Source: Dendrosporobacter quercicolus (lineage in GTDB: Bacteria; Bacillota; Negativicutes; DSM-1736; Dendrosporobacteraceae). From it: DNA of 64,000 nt. A model generated the notes under the pieces. It was given only the letters and a program-made list of their open reading frames with translations, did no database searches and was not told the DNA's origin. The stretch spans positions 62,001 through 126,000 of the forward strand of contig NZ_FNHB01000006.1 in assembly GCF_900104455.1 (NCBI RefSeq), written 5' to 3'. How positions within the stretch are numbered: the first letter of the stretch is position 1; each line of letters starts with the position of its first letter. Shown piece after piece: positions 51,039-60,027 of this stretch. The position numbers were made by a program, and so were the translations under genes.

Positions 51039-52399
51039 CAGCGAACCGCCTTAAAAATATTCCAGGCATCACCTGCCATTTTGAGCAGCGGCTGCATGCT
51101 GGTAATTTTTTTAAAAATAAATTTTCGTTTGGCCTGTTTCGGCATGGTATATACTTTGGAAACCTGATAGGCTGTTTCGTTGGTTATACGACTGTATAAA
51201 TTAAACAGGTAAGGCAGGCGGCGTTCAAGGCCGGCCAGACCGGCATTGGCTTTTAAATCCTGCAGGACAAAGCTTTCCTCCAGCAAGGTACGGTACAGTG
51301 ACAGTTTGGCAGTGGAAAAATCACGGCTGAGCCTGGCCTGGCAGGCAGCCTTGGCGGCAAAGAACCCTGACCACATCGCCAGGTTGAAGCCGTGGGTGCC
51401 ATTGACCAGTGAAGCGGCGTCGCCGATGATAACCAGACCCGGGTGTACCAGCCTGGGGACTGCCTGGTAGCCGCCTTCGGGAATGACTGCGCTGCCGTAT
51501 TCTATTGTTTCACTTCCGTCAAGCAGGGATTTGATAAAGGGATGCTGTTTAAGCCGGTCCAGCAACTGGTATGGTCTGATGCCGGATCTGGCAAAATTAG
51601 CGACAGACATGCCAATATTGATATTGAGGCTGTCCTTAAACGTATGGATAGATCCTGTACCGTTTAAACCGGCTGTTGGATAACCGATTAAACCGATAAT
51701 TGCGCCCTGGCCCGGCGGCAGATTAAAGCGATCCTCAATTATTTTGGCCGGCAGGGCGATTGTTTCTTTTACATAAAGCGACAAATTAAGCGGCGACAGC
51801 CTGGGCGTCAGGCCGGAGCGTTCAGCAACCAGGGAATTAGCGCCGTCGGCCAGGATAACGATATCCGCTTCAAAGCAGTCGGCCTGCGGCAGTGCAAGAC
51901 GGACGCCGATCGCCTGTTCTCCTTCAAATAACACTGTTTCCACTTGGTGGTTGAATTTCAGGGTGGCGCCGGCGTTAACCGCTTTATCGCATAGCCAGCG
52001 GTACAAATTACGGCGTTTGACGGTAAACCGGTTATACGGGGCTGCGGCCAGTTTCATACTGTGAAATGAGCCCGACAGTACCGCATCCTCGGTCATGCAC
52101 CAGTAAGCCTGCTGCGTTACCACGCGCTCGCATTCGCATTCATTCCAGAAGTCGGGAAAAAGCTTATGGGTGTGTTCGGCAATAAGCGAAGCCCCGCCGC
52201 AGTTTTTGGCGCCCGGCCAGGGGCCGCGTTCGAGCAATAGTACATTAAGGCCTTCCCTGGCCATGAAGTAGGCGGCTGTGGCTCCGCCCGGCCCGGCGCC
52301 AACGACGATTGCGTCATATTTAGGCTGGACTGCCGGTTTGCCTGACGGTTTTTTAATTATTTTGAGCGGTTTTTTAAACCGGTACCAATGGTTCAGCAT
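51038..52399 (-). CDS. fixC: FixC-like FAD-dependent dehydrogenase
   Basis: 453 aa. FAD site AIVVGAGPGGATAAYFMARE near residue 32 and GDAASLVNGTHGFNLAM near 310; the FixC/geranylgeranyl reductase family. FixC with FixX normally passes electrons from FixAB to quinone. FixA and FixB are not in this window. Divergent from the hydrogenase, 125 bases apart, which suggests the pair may link hydrogen oxidation and the quinone pool. Physiological donor is unknown. Confidence 0.85.
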   Translation of the reverse strand: MLNHWYRFKKPLKIIKKPSGKPAVQPKYDAIVVGAGPGGATAAYFMAREGLNVLLLERGPWPGAKNCGGASLIAEHTHKLFPDFWNECECERVVTQQAYWCMTEDAVLSGSFHSMKLAAAPYNRFTVKRRNLYRWLCDKAVNAGATLKFNHQVETVLFEGEQAIGVRLALPQADCFEADIVILADGANSLVAERSGLTPRLSPLNLSLYVKETIALPAKIIEDRFNLPPGQGAIIGLIGYPTAGLNGTGSIHTFKDSLNINIGMSVANFARSGIRPYQLLDRLKQHPFIKSLLDGSETIEYGSAVIPEGGYQAVPRLVHPGLVIIGDAASLVNGTHGFNLAMWSGFFAAKAACQARLSRDFSTAKLSLYRTLLEESFVLQDLKANAGLAGLERRLPYLFNLYSRITNETAYQVSKVYTMPKQAKRKFIFKKITSMQPLLKMAGDAWNIFKAVR

Positions 52400-52524
52400 A
52401 GTTCATCACCTGGAGTATAGTGTTTACCAACATGGTTGTTCATACTCGTTGCGAGCGGTACATAACATTACCAATTTTGGGGATTTTAAAAAATAGCGGC
52501 AGTGAATGAAAGGAATTAAATTTC

Positions 52525-53766
52525 ATGATTACGCGACGCGATTTTATTAAGTTATGTATGTCGACAGCAGTTTCCTTTAGTCTTACCGACCGGATTGCGC
52601 CGTTCATCCAGCAGGCTTTTGCAACAAGCCAGGCAGTGCGGCCGCCGGTAATCTGGCTGGAACTGGGCTCCTGCACCGGCAATTCGGTGTCGCTGGAGAA
52701 TGCCTTTAATCCGTCAATCGATCAGTTATTGTTTGATATGCTGGATTTGCGCTATCACTGGCTGCTGTGCGCCGAGCAGGGAGCAGCCAGTGTGCAGGCA
52801 ATGCTGGATACGGTCAAACAGGAGCAGGGCCAATTTTGGCTGATTGTGGAGGGGGCGGTAATGACTGCGGACAACGGCCGGTATAACGAGTTGTTTATCC
52901 GGGACGGGAAAACGGTTACCGGACTGGCGGCTTTGCAGGAAATTGCCCCGCAGGCGAAACATATTATTGCGGTTGGCGACTGCGCCTGTTTTGGCGGTCC
53001 GGCCGCCGCTCATCCCAACCCGTGCGGAGCCAAAGGGGTGTGGGAGGTCATCCGGCAGCCGGTCATCAACATTCCCGGCTGTCCGGCTCATCCTGACTGG
53101 ATGAGCGGCACTTTGGGACATCTGCTGCTGTATGGCCGGCCTGAACTGGACAGCTATCAGCGGCCGGTGATGTTTTTCGGCCAAACCATTCATGATTTAT
53201 GCCAGCGGCGGCAGCAATATGAGGACGGGGTTTTCGCCCGATACCCCGGTGAGGCCGGCTGTTTATATAAGGTCGGCTGTAAAGGTCCGGTGACCCATGC
53301 CGACTGCCCGCTCCGGCAATGGAATCATTATGTCAATTGGCCGGTGAAAGCCGGAGCGCCGTGCATTGGCTGCGCGAGCCCGCAGTTTCCGGACGGACTG
53401 ATGCCGTTTTTTCATCATCTCCCGGAACTGCAGGCCGGCCTGATGCCCCTGAATGTGAAAAAAATTGGTGCAGCCCTGGCAGCTGCCGGCGCAGGCGGTG
53501 TTGTTACCCATTTGGCGGCCAGTATATTTGCCCGCCGCATTCATCGGCATTACCTTAAGGGGACAAAACCGGAACAACCCCTGCCGCCGGAGAATCTGGA
53601 GCAGGTTAAGCAAGAGCTTGATGATTTGATTAAACGGCAGCAGTCCTTGCTGGCTGAGGCCAAAAAGCTGGCCCGGCCGGGTAAGCGCCGGAACAAGAAA
53701 CGGCTGTTGAAGAAAATAAGTGGCTTTTTGCAACCCCAAGCTCCGAAGAAGGATGAAACCGAATGA
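52525..53766 (+). CDS. [NiFe] hydrogenase small subunit, Tat-exported
   Basis: 413 aa. Tat signal TRRDFIK at the N-terminus. Of the iron-sulfur ligands, the proximal cluster has Cys50 in SCTGNSVS but Asn53 where a second Cys is standard; the other two proximal Cys (VGDCACFGG, IPGCPAHPDW), the distal His/Cys set (TIHDLCQ, GCLYKVGCKGP) and the medial set (ADCP, PCIGC) are intact. A hydrophobic anchor follows (GAALAAAGAGGVVTHLAASI), then an unusual basic coiled-coil tail of about 75 residues. Confidence 0.9.
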   Translation: MITRRDFIKLCMSTAVSFSLTDRIAPFIQQAFATSQAVRPPVIWLELGSCTGNSVSLENAFNPSIDQLLFDMLDLRYHWLLCAEQGAASVQAMLDTVKQEQGQFWLIVEGAVMTADNGRYNELFIRDGKTVTGLAALQEIAPQAKHIIAVGDCACFGGPAAAHPNPCGAKGVWEVIRQPVINIPGCPAHPDWMSGTLGHLLLYGRPELDSYQRPVMFFGQTIHDLCQRRQQYEDGVFARYPGEAGCLYKVGCKGPVTHADCPLRQWNHYVNWPVKAGAPCIGCASPQFPDGLMPFFHHLPELQAGLMPLNVKKIGAALAAAGAGGVVTHLAASIFARRIHRHYLKGTKPEQPLPPENLEQVKQELDDLIKRQQSLLAEAKKLARPGKRRNKKRLLKKISGFLQPQAPKKDETE

Positions 53767-55154
53767 CAATAAAAACAATATTTCCCATGACCCGCGTCCA
53801 TGAGCCGCTGAAAGTGGAGGTGGATGTACAAAACGGCCAAGTGGTTGACGCCTGGATCGGCGCAACCCTGTTCCGCGGTTTTGAGGCCATGATGCAGGGC
53901 CGCGACCCGCAGGATGCCGCGTTATTCACGCAGCGGATCTGCGGCATCTGTTCGACCGCCCATGCCGTGGCTGCGGCCTATGCCTTGCAGCAGGCCTACA
54001 GGGTTGAACCGCCGCCCAACGGGCAGCAGCTTACCAACCTGATCTTTGCTGCTGATATCATTCAAAACCATCTGCGCCATTTTTATATTCTGGCTCTTTT
54101 GGATTATGTAAAAGGGCCGGATAAGCCGCCCTTCACGCCCCGGCTCCAGGGCGATTACCGGCTGCCCGGAAAATTGAATGATGAATTAATGCTCCACTAC
54201 CGGGAGTCAATCCCCAAAGCGGCGCGGGCTCATGAGATGATGGCCCTGTTCGGGGCCAAGGCGCCAATGGCCCAGTCAATCATGATTAGCGGGGTGACCG
54301 AACGGGCGACCGCCGACAGAATCACCGCTTACGGCGCAATCCTGAAAGAAATCAGCGAGTGGGTTGATTCGGTCTATCTGGCTGATGTAATGACAATTGC
54401 CGAGTATTATCCGGACTATTACCAGATCGGGGCCGGTTATGGCAATATGCTGTCCTATGGTCTGTTTGTCCAGCCGGTTACCGGTAAGTATCAATTTGCC
54501 CCTGGCGTTGTGATTGAAGGCGGCCAGGCCGGCCCGCTGGACGTCAATCAAATTGGTGAAGAAATCCGCTACAGCTGGTACCGGGATCAAACCGGCAATC
54601 TGCCCCCGTCCGCTGGCCGGACCGTCCCTGACCGTGATAAGCCGGAAGCTTATTCCTGGGTGAAAGCGCCTCGCTATGAAGGCCGGTGCTTTGAAGGTGG
54701 TCCATTGGCCCGGGGCTGGATTAACGGTGATTACCGGCGGGGCATATCGGTGATGGACCGGCTGGTGGCCAGAGCCCAAGAAACGCAAAAAATTTGTAAG
54801 CTGGCTGCCGGCTGGCTGCAGCAGCTAACGCCTGACGGACCGGCCATCCGGCCGTTCACTCCGCCGCCGGATGGTGACGGCGCCGGTTTAACTGATGCGA
54901 TGCGCGGACCGCTGGGGCACTGGATCAGCGTCCGCAAAGGCAGGCTTAGCCATTATCAGGTGGTTACACCGACAGCCTGGAATTTTTCCCCGCGGGATGA
55001 CCGCGGCTTACGGGGGCCGGTGGAACAGGCGCTGATTGGCACCCCGGTGGCCAATACCGACAGCTTAATTGAAGTAGGCCGGGTCATCCGGTCCTATGAT
55101 CCCTGTTTTACCTGTGCGGTTCATCTTCTGGCGGCGCCGGAGGCAAGCCGGTAG
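53763..55154 (+). CDS. [NiFe] hydrogenase large subunit
   Basis: 463 aa. Both nickel-binding motifs are intact: RICGIC near residue 58 and DPCFTCAVH near the C-terminus, followed by a nine-residue tail (LLAAPEASR) that a HyaD-type endopeptidase would remove. Overlaps the small-subunit gene by four bases. The 3' end overlaps the converging cytochrome b gene by 47 bases. A membrane-bound, outward-facing uptake hydrogenase is the likely role. Confidence 0.93.
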   Translation: MTIKTIFPMTRVHEPLKVEVDVQNGQVVDAWIGATLFRGFEAMMQGRDPQDAALFTQRICGICSTAHAVAAAYALQQAYRVEPPPNGQQLTNLIFAADIIQNHLRHFYILALLDYVKGPDKPPFTPRLQGDYRLPGKLNDELMLHYRESIPKAARAHEMMALFGAKAPMAQSIMISGVTERATADRITAYGAILKEISEWVDSVYLADVMTIAEYYPDYYQIGAGYGNMLSYGLFVQPVTGKYQFAPGVVIEGGQAGPLDVNQIGEEIRYSWYRDQTGNLPPSAGRTVPDRDKPEAYSWVKAPRYEGRCFEGGPLARGWINGDYRRGISVMDRLVARAQETQKICKLAAGWLQQLTPDGPAIRPFTPPPDGDGAGLTDAMRGPLGHWISVRKGRLSHYQVVTPTAWNFSPRDDRGLRGPVEQALIGTPVANTDSLIEVGRVIRSYDPCFTCAVHLLAAPEASR

Positions 55155-55752
55155 TAAATTCCGTCAGGCCTGCCGCTGGTTCGGAATTTACATAACCGGT
55201 AAACATTGATTGGAGCCTGGCCGGACTTTCAGTAAACACCAGATAAAGGTGGACCGGAATAGAGGCGGCAAAGAGCAGGGCAACGCTAAAGTGCATCAGG
55301 CGGATGGCGTTCAGGCCGCCCAGCAATCGTTGGAATCCAATGGCGTCAGACGGGAAAAACAGGGCGGCGCCGGTAGCGGCGGCGCATAGGATACCCAGCA
55401 GCCAGGCACTGTAGAGCAGTTTTTGTCCGGGGTTGTAGCGGCCGTAATTGGGCATGCCGTCGGTGATGAACAGCAGATACCGGGCGAGGCTGGGGAGGTT
55501 GGCGAAATCCCGCCGCAGGAACAGGATTTCCGGCCATTTAGCGGTAAGGAAATAGTAATAGATTTGGACGGTCAGGTTCGCGATCAGTATAGCGCCGCAG
55601 AACGAATGCAGTTTCCGGACAAGCCCCGCTTTCAGCTGTATTGTTTCAGCCGGGCTGTTCAGGTATAGGCCGGTCAACAGCAGAACGGTTACAGCGGCTG
55701 CCAGCGTCCAGTGGCATATTCGTACCGGCAGAGGGTGAACAAGCAATTTCAT
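55108..55752 (-). CDS. Cytochrome b561-type membrane subunit
   Basis: 214 aa, four membrane helices with histidines placed for two b hemes: HPLPVRICHW near residue 6, RKLHSFCGAILI near 46, and MHFSVALLFAASIPVHLYL near 165. Resembles HyaC, the quinone-linked subunit of membrane hydrogenases. Located tail to tail with the large subunit on the opposite strand, which is unusual for a hydrogenase cytochrome. Confidence 0.85.
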   Translation of the reverse strand: MKLLVHPLPVRICHWTLAAAVTVLLLTGLYLNSPAETIQLKAGLVRKLHSFCGAILIANLTVQIYYYFLTAKWPEILFLRRDFANLPSLARYLLFITDGMPNYGRYNPGQKLLYSAWLLGILCAAATGAALFFPSDAIGFQRLLGGLNAIRLMHFSVALLFAASIPVHLYLVFTESPARLQSMFTGYVNSEPAAGLTEFTTGLPPAPPEDEPHR

Positions 55753-55841
55753 TTTTTTCTCTCCCTTGTTATAGTAAGAGCAGCAGGCCGTTGGTACTCT
55801 TTGTCATAAAATTCCCCGCCGACCGGTTAATTAAACGCCTG

Positions 55842-55849
55842 TTTCGACA
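55842..55849 (-). promoter_or_regulatory. Possible Spo0A box upstream of spoIIE
   Basis: TTTCGACA, the exact complement of TGTCGAAA, a Spo0A-box core. It is about 200 bases upstream of spoIIE, further away than in Bacillus, and equally close to the cytochrome b promoter, so assignment is uncertain. The rest of 55753-56044 shows no gene. Confidence 0.3.
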
Positions 55850-56044
55850 CAACCGCGTTGACCCGCCGCAGGCAATGGCTGTCTCAGCCGGTAAATCAAG
55901 AGTTTTTTTGTATGATAAAGCCGGGTAATGTCAGTTTTTTTTTATTTTGGGCTGACTTGTTAAGACAAATATTTGCTTACCGGTATAGGTACAATTAATA
56001 GCACATATATTGTACGTTAAGGCTATTGGTTAGGGGTGAATACT

Positions 56045-58498
56045 ATGCCGAAAGTAACTGTTGTAACTATGCCGGAACAGGTTTTTCACGGGCCTAAGCA
56101 GCCGCCGGCGGCCGGTCCTAAACCGCAGCGTCGGAAACTGGCCTGGAGAAAGGCCCTGCTTAAATTGCACGGCTTCATCGCGCCGGTATTTTACTGGGAG
56201 TATTTGCCGCTTAATGTACTGGCGCTGCTGCTCAGCCGTCTGACTATTCTGGGGGAAATGTCCCCTTTCGGACTGGCGCTGTTTGCCGCTGTCGCCCAGG
56301 TTGCGCGCGAGCGGGCGTCCATTGTAGCGGTCTGGGCCATTGCCGGGGTATTAAGTACCGGCCAGTTTGGCGAAGCCGGGGTATATCTATGGGCTGTAGC
56401 GCTGTATTTGCGCTGGCGGAACAAAATTACGCGCCTGCACCGCAAAATGCTGGCAGTACCGTTATTGATGTTTTGCGCAGTCATGAGCGGCGGTTTGCTG
56501 CTGAATTATCTTGAACAAGGGACGCTTTATCACAGTGTGACGGTGTTATTCAATGCCGCCATATGTTTGATTGCCTCTTATCTGTTTATGTATGGCGTGC
56601 CGTTAATGGTCAGCCGGAAAAAGATTGCCGCAGCTTGTCTGCAGGCGGCCAGTGAAGGCCTGGTTTGCCTGATGGTTGTTTTGGCCCTGGCTGTTGCGGG
56701 CTTTGGCGGGGCAACAATCTTTGAATACAGTTTGCGCAACATTGCCGGCAGTGTGCTGGTATTGCTGCTTGCTCTGGGAGGCGGCGCCGGGCTTGGCGCT
56801 GCGGCCGGGGTAGCGGTTGGTTTTGTGTCCGGGCTGCATGACGGCAATGTACCGCTGGCCATATCCTTATATGCCGGCGCCGGCGCTGCCGGAGGAGCTT
56901 TCAAGTCCTGGGGGAAATATGCTGTCATTTTAGGTTTCATTTTGGGCAGCGTTGCGATTAATCTATGTTTTACGCAAATCAATCTGCTGATGCAGGCGCT
57001 GGTTGAGACTGTCCTGGCGGCGGCATTGTTTTTGTTTATTCCGGCCGGAAGACTGATTCTACTCCGGGACAACGCCGCCGCCCGCGCAGCGGATGCAGGT
57101 ACTGGCGCGCAGGTCGATGAAGCTGTGGTCAAAATGAACCGTATCGCCGGGATGTTTGATGAACTGGCCGGGGCGTTTGGTATGATCGTGGCCCAAAATC
57201 AGGCCAGAATCCGGGATGAGGAACTGGCCAGGGTGCTGACCGCGGTTGGCGAAAAGGTATGTGAGAAGTGCGACCGGCGGGCCAGATGCTGGGAGCAGGA
57301 TTTTTACCGTACTTATCAGGCCGTGCTGGATATGCTGGGACAAGCCGAGCATACGAAGCTGACGGTTGACGGCATGCCTGGCGGACTCAGGGAGAACTGC
57401 GTACGGCGGAAAGCTTTGACCGAAGTTGTCAATGCCGTAATTGAGAAAAATAAAGCCGGCTCCTATTGGCAGAAACGAATGATTGACCACCGCCAGTTAG
57501 TTACCGAACAAATGAAGGCCACCAGCAGCATCATTACCAACTTAGTGCAGGAAATGACCAAAGAACCGCTTTCGGACCGGGAACTGGCGGCTGCGTTTAA
57601 AACCAAGGCAGCAATGATCGACTGCCGTTTGGATCAGGTACGGATTACCGGCGCTCCGGGAAGCGGGATGATTGAGGTCTGCAAACAGCCCTGCAGTGGG
57701 ACCAGGGAGTGCGTGAATACCATACTGCCTCTTGCCGCCGGTATGATGCAGGAAAAAATGACGCTGCAGGCTGCATGCGGCAACAAGGCCAGGCAGGAAA
57801 AGTGCCGGCTGAATATCCAGACAGCCAAACGGTTTGCAGTGGAAAGCGGAGTCGCCAGAACCGCTAAAGAGAGTCAGGATATCTGCGGCGATACCTGTGC
57901 GGTGGTCCCGTTAAACAAAGGCAGAATAGCATTGATGCTCAGCGACGGCATGGGCAGTGGCGCTAAAGCCGCCGGCCAGAGCGCTATGGCGGTCGGTTTT
58001 CTGGAAAAGCTGCTGGCGTCGGGGTTCGAGGTTGATGTAGCGGTCAGAACGGTAAATTCCATGCTGCTGCTTCGTAATCCGGAGGAAACCTTTGCCACGA
58101 TTGACATTGCAGTCATTGATACCTATTCAGGCAAAGCAGAGTTTCTTAAAGTTGGTTCAGCGCCCAGTTTTGTAAAAAGAGTGCGGGAAGTCAGCACAAT
58201 TACGTCGGTTTCGCTGCCTATGGGAATTGTAAACCATCTGGAAATTGAACCGGTAAAAGCGACGCTGGTCGGCGGCGATGTTGTGGTCATGGTGAGTGAC
58301 GGCATTGCCGATGCGCAGCAGCCTGCCGCCGGCAAAGAAAACTGGGTGGCAAACTTTTTGCGAAGAACAGGCACTATTGATCCCCAGGAACTGGCTGACC
58401 GGATTTTGCAGGAGGCAGTGGCTTTGTCCGGCAACACGGTCCGAGATGACATGAGCGTGGTGGTTGCCCGAATAACCGACAGGTCCGAACTGCCGTAA
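56045..58498 (+). CDS. spoIIE: Stage II sporulation protein E
   Basis: 817 aa. N-terminal region with about ten membrane helices (60-340), a central dimer/FtsZ-interacting region (340-580; has the cysteine-rich KVCEKCDRRARC), and a C-terminal PP2C phosphatase with LMLSDGMGSGAKA and VMVSDGIADA. It dephosphorylates SpoIIAA to switch on sigma-F in the forespore and aids polar septation. ATG 56045 has TTAGGGG 8 bases upstream; GTG 56036 directly abuts it. Ends in a clean terminator. Confidence 0.95.
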   Translation: MPKVTVVTMPEQVFHGPKQPPAAGPKPQRRKLAWRKALLKLHGFIAPVFYWEYLPLNVLALLLSRLTILGEMSPFGLALFAAVAQVARERASIVAVWAIAGVLSTGQFGEAGVYLWAVALYLRWRNKITRLHRKMLAVPLLMFCAVMSGGLLLNYLEQGTLYHSVTVLFNAAICLIASYLFMYGVPLMVSRKKIAAACLQAASEGLVCLMVVLALAVAGFGGATIFEYSLRNIAGSVLVLLLALGGGAGLGAAAGVAVGFVSGLHDGNVPLAISLYAGAGAAGGAFKSWGKYAVILGFILGSVAINLCFTQINLLMQALVETVLAAALFLFIPAGRLILLRDNAAARAADAGTGAQVDEAVVKMNRIAGMFDELAGAFGMIVAQNQARIRDEELARVLTAVGEKVCEKCDRRARCWEQDFYRTYQAVLDMLGQAEHTKLTVDGMPGGLRENCVRRKALTEVVNAVIEKNKAGSYWQKRMIDHRQLVTEQMKATSSIITNLVQEMTKEPLSDRELAAAFKTKAAMIDCRLDQVRITGAPGSGMIEVCKQPCSGTRECVNTILPLAAGMMQEKMTLQAACGNKARQEKCRLNIQTAKRFAVESGVARTAKESQDICGDTCAVVPLNKGRIALMLSDGMGSGAKAAGQSAMAVGFLEKLLASGFEVDVAVRTVNSMLLLRNPEETFATIDIAVIDTYSGKAEFLKVGSAPSFVKRVREVSTITSVSLPMGIVNHLEIEPVKATLVGGDVVVMVSDGIADAQQPAAGKENWVANFLRRTGTIDPQELADRILQEAVALSGNTVRDDMSVVVARITDRSELP

Positions 58499-58513
58499 GG
58501 CAGTTCTTTTTTT
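58487..58513 (+). terminator. Terminator of spoIIE
   Basis: 8-bp stem GAACTGCC/GGCAGTTC, GTAA loop, followed by seven T; the stem overlaps the end of the coding sequence. Confidence 0.92.
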
Positions 58514-58529
58514 GCCCTTTCGCCGGCTT

Positions 58530-58610
58530 GTCCATCCTGCTTCGTTGACATCGCCCAACAGATTCGAGCTGTGACGGCTCCTTCGCCTCGCCGGTGGAAA
58601 AATTTCCGGC
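58530..58610 (-). repeat. Dispersed foldback repeat, copy D
   Basis: Carries CCTGCTTCGTTG (about 58537) and GGCTCCTTCGCCTCGC (about 58578), as in copy A at 3.0 kb. Its outer arms (CGCCGG...CCGG) are weaker than in other copies. No gene in 58514-58762. Confidence 0.5.
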
Positions 58611-58774
58611 AAAACATCCTTGTTTGACTGAATTACGGCAGCAGAAGGTATGAATTGTTTGAAAAATGTGGTATAAATAAAAAGTCTTAAGGCTAAGTTA
58701 TCATTGCAGGGGATAGGAGGAATTGCGGCGGTCAGGGAGAACCTTTAATAAATATATGCTGTGTGAGAGGTGAT

Positions 58775-59539
58775 ATGGTGGAAGCTCACCTGGAGGGAAT
58801 GCTGGACACGGCGGTTTTGGCCGGGGAGATTCTATTAAAAAACGGAGCTGAGACTTACCGGGTGGAAGAAACGATGATCCATATCGCCAAAGCGTGCGGC
58901 GCCGTCAATGTTGAAAGCTTTGTCATTCCTACCGGTGTTTTTTTAACGGTCACTGATGCGGCGGGACGTTCGGCAACGACGATGCGGCGGGTAAGAAACC
59001 GGACCATAAATCTTGACAGGGTAGCCAAAATCAACGCATTGTCCCGCCGGCTGGCCGAACGGCGAATAACCTGCCGGGACGCGGCGCTGGCATTAAAGCG
59101 GATTGCCAGGGAACGCACCGGGTTTTCCCTGGGACCGTCGATGATTGCCTCCGGGCTGGTGGGCGGCAGTACGGCAATCCTGCAAAATGGCGGCGTTTAT
59201 GAGATGCTGGCTGCTTTTGCAGCGGCTGCGCTGGTGCGCTATATCGCCCACGTTGTGTCAAGGCTGCATGGCGTTCAGGTTACTTATGAATTTCTGGGCG
59301 GGATGACCGCTGCGCTGAGCGGAGTTTTGTTTTATAAGCTTTGGCCGTTCCTGGGGCGGGATGCAGTCATCATCGGCGGAATTATGCCGCTGGTGCCTGG
59401 AATGGCAATTACTAATGCCATACGCGATGTCATGGCCGGTGATTTGCTGAGCGGTATATCCAGGGGCATGGAAGCTGCTTTAACGGCCGGTGCAGTGGCA
59501 ATGGGCGTGGTTCTTGTCCTGGCTACTCATACGTGGTAA
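58775..59539 (+). CDS. ThrE/YjjP-type exporter, N-terminal half protein
   Basis: 254 aa. DUF1212/YjjP family: an amphipathic N-terminal domain (GAETYRVEETM, ESFVIPTGVFLTV) and about five membrane helices with GGIMPLVPGMAITNAIRD. Works together with a YjjB partner as a split ThrE-type exporter of small acids or amino acids; the substrate here is unknown. Start at ATG 58775 or GTG 58778 behind GAGAGGTGAT. Confidence 0.82.
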   Translation: MVEAHLEGMLDTAVLAGEILLKNGAETYRVEETMIHIAKACGAVNVESFVIPTGVFLTVTDAAGRSATTMRRVRNRTINLDRVAKINALSRRLAERRITCRDAALALKRIARERTGFSLGPSMIASGLVGGSTAILQNGGVYEMLAAFAAAALVRYIAHVVSRLHGVQVTYEFLGGMTAALSGVLFYKLWPFLGRDAVIIGGIMPLVPGMAITNAIRDVMAGDLLSGISRGMEAALTAGAVAMGVVLVLATHTW

Positions 59540-59571
59540 CCCGGTTGGCGGAGAGGTATGAGGTAATTGCT

Positions 59572-60027
59572 ATGGTTTTAAAAATGGTGGCCGTTTTTTT
59601 TATGTCGGCGGCGTTCGGGGTATTATATCGTATTCCCGGCCGGCTGGTCGCAGCGGCCAGCCTGGTGGGGGTTGCGGCCTGGCTGACTGTCATGCTGATC
59701 AAAAGCATTGGCGGCAGCTTGATTATGGCTAATTTTGCGGGAAGCGTAATAATCGGCCTTGGCGCTGAAACTCTGGCCCGGCGGCTGAAACAGCCAGCCG
59801 CTGTTTTTATTATTCCGGGCTTTATCCCTCTGGTGCCGGGCGGCGAAGCCTATACGACAATGCTGTATATGGTAGAAGGCCATTATGTTGAAGGCGTATC
59901 GATGTTTATGCGGACCGTGTTGACCGCCGGTGCGATTGCCTTCGGCATTTTTATCAGTTCTACAATATATCGCTTGTTGATAAACTATAACACAGAGAGA
60001 AAGATGCATAATGCTGGAAAAGATTGA
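59572..60027 (+). CDS. YjjB-type exporter, C-terminal half protein
   Basis: 151 aa, four membrane helices, FIIPGFIPLVPGGEAYTTM is the family motif. Partner of the preceding YjjP-type gene; together they equal one full-length ThrE exporter. ATG 59572 has GAGGTA upstream. Overlaps tilS by 17 bases. Confidence 0.82.
   Translation: MVLKMVAVFFMSAAFGVLYRIPGRLVAAASLVGVAAWLTVMLIKSIGGSLIMANFAGSVIIGLGAETLARRLKQPAAVFIIPGFIPLVPGGEAYTTMLYMVEGHYVEGVSMFMRTVLTAGAIAFGIFISSTIYRLLINYNTERKMHNAGKD

Noticed and set aside
55957-55990. Sigma-A promoter of spoIIE with a 21-base spacer (TTGTTA...TATAGG)
   Set aside because: The long spacer recalls Spo0A-dependent promoters, but both hexamers are weak, so I cannot claim it.
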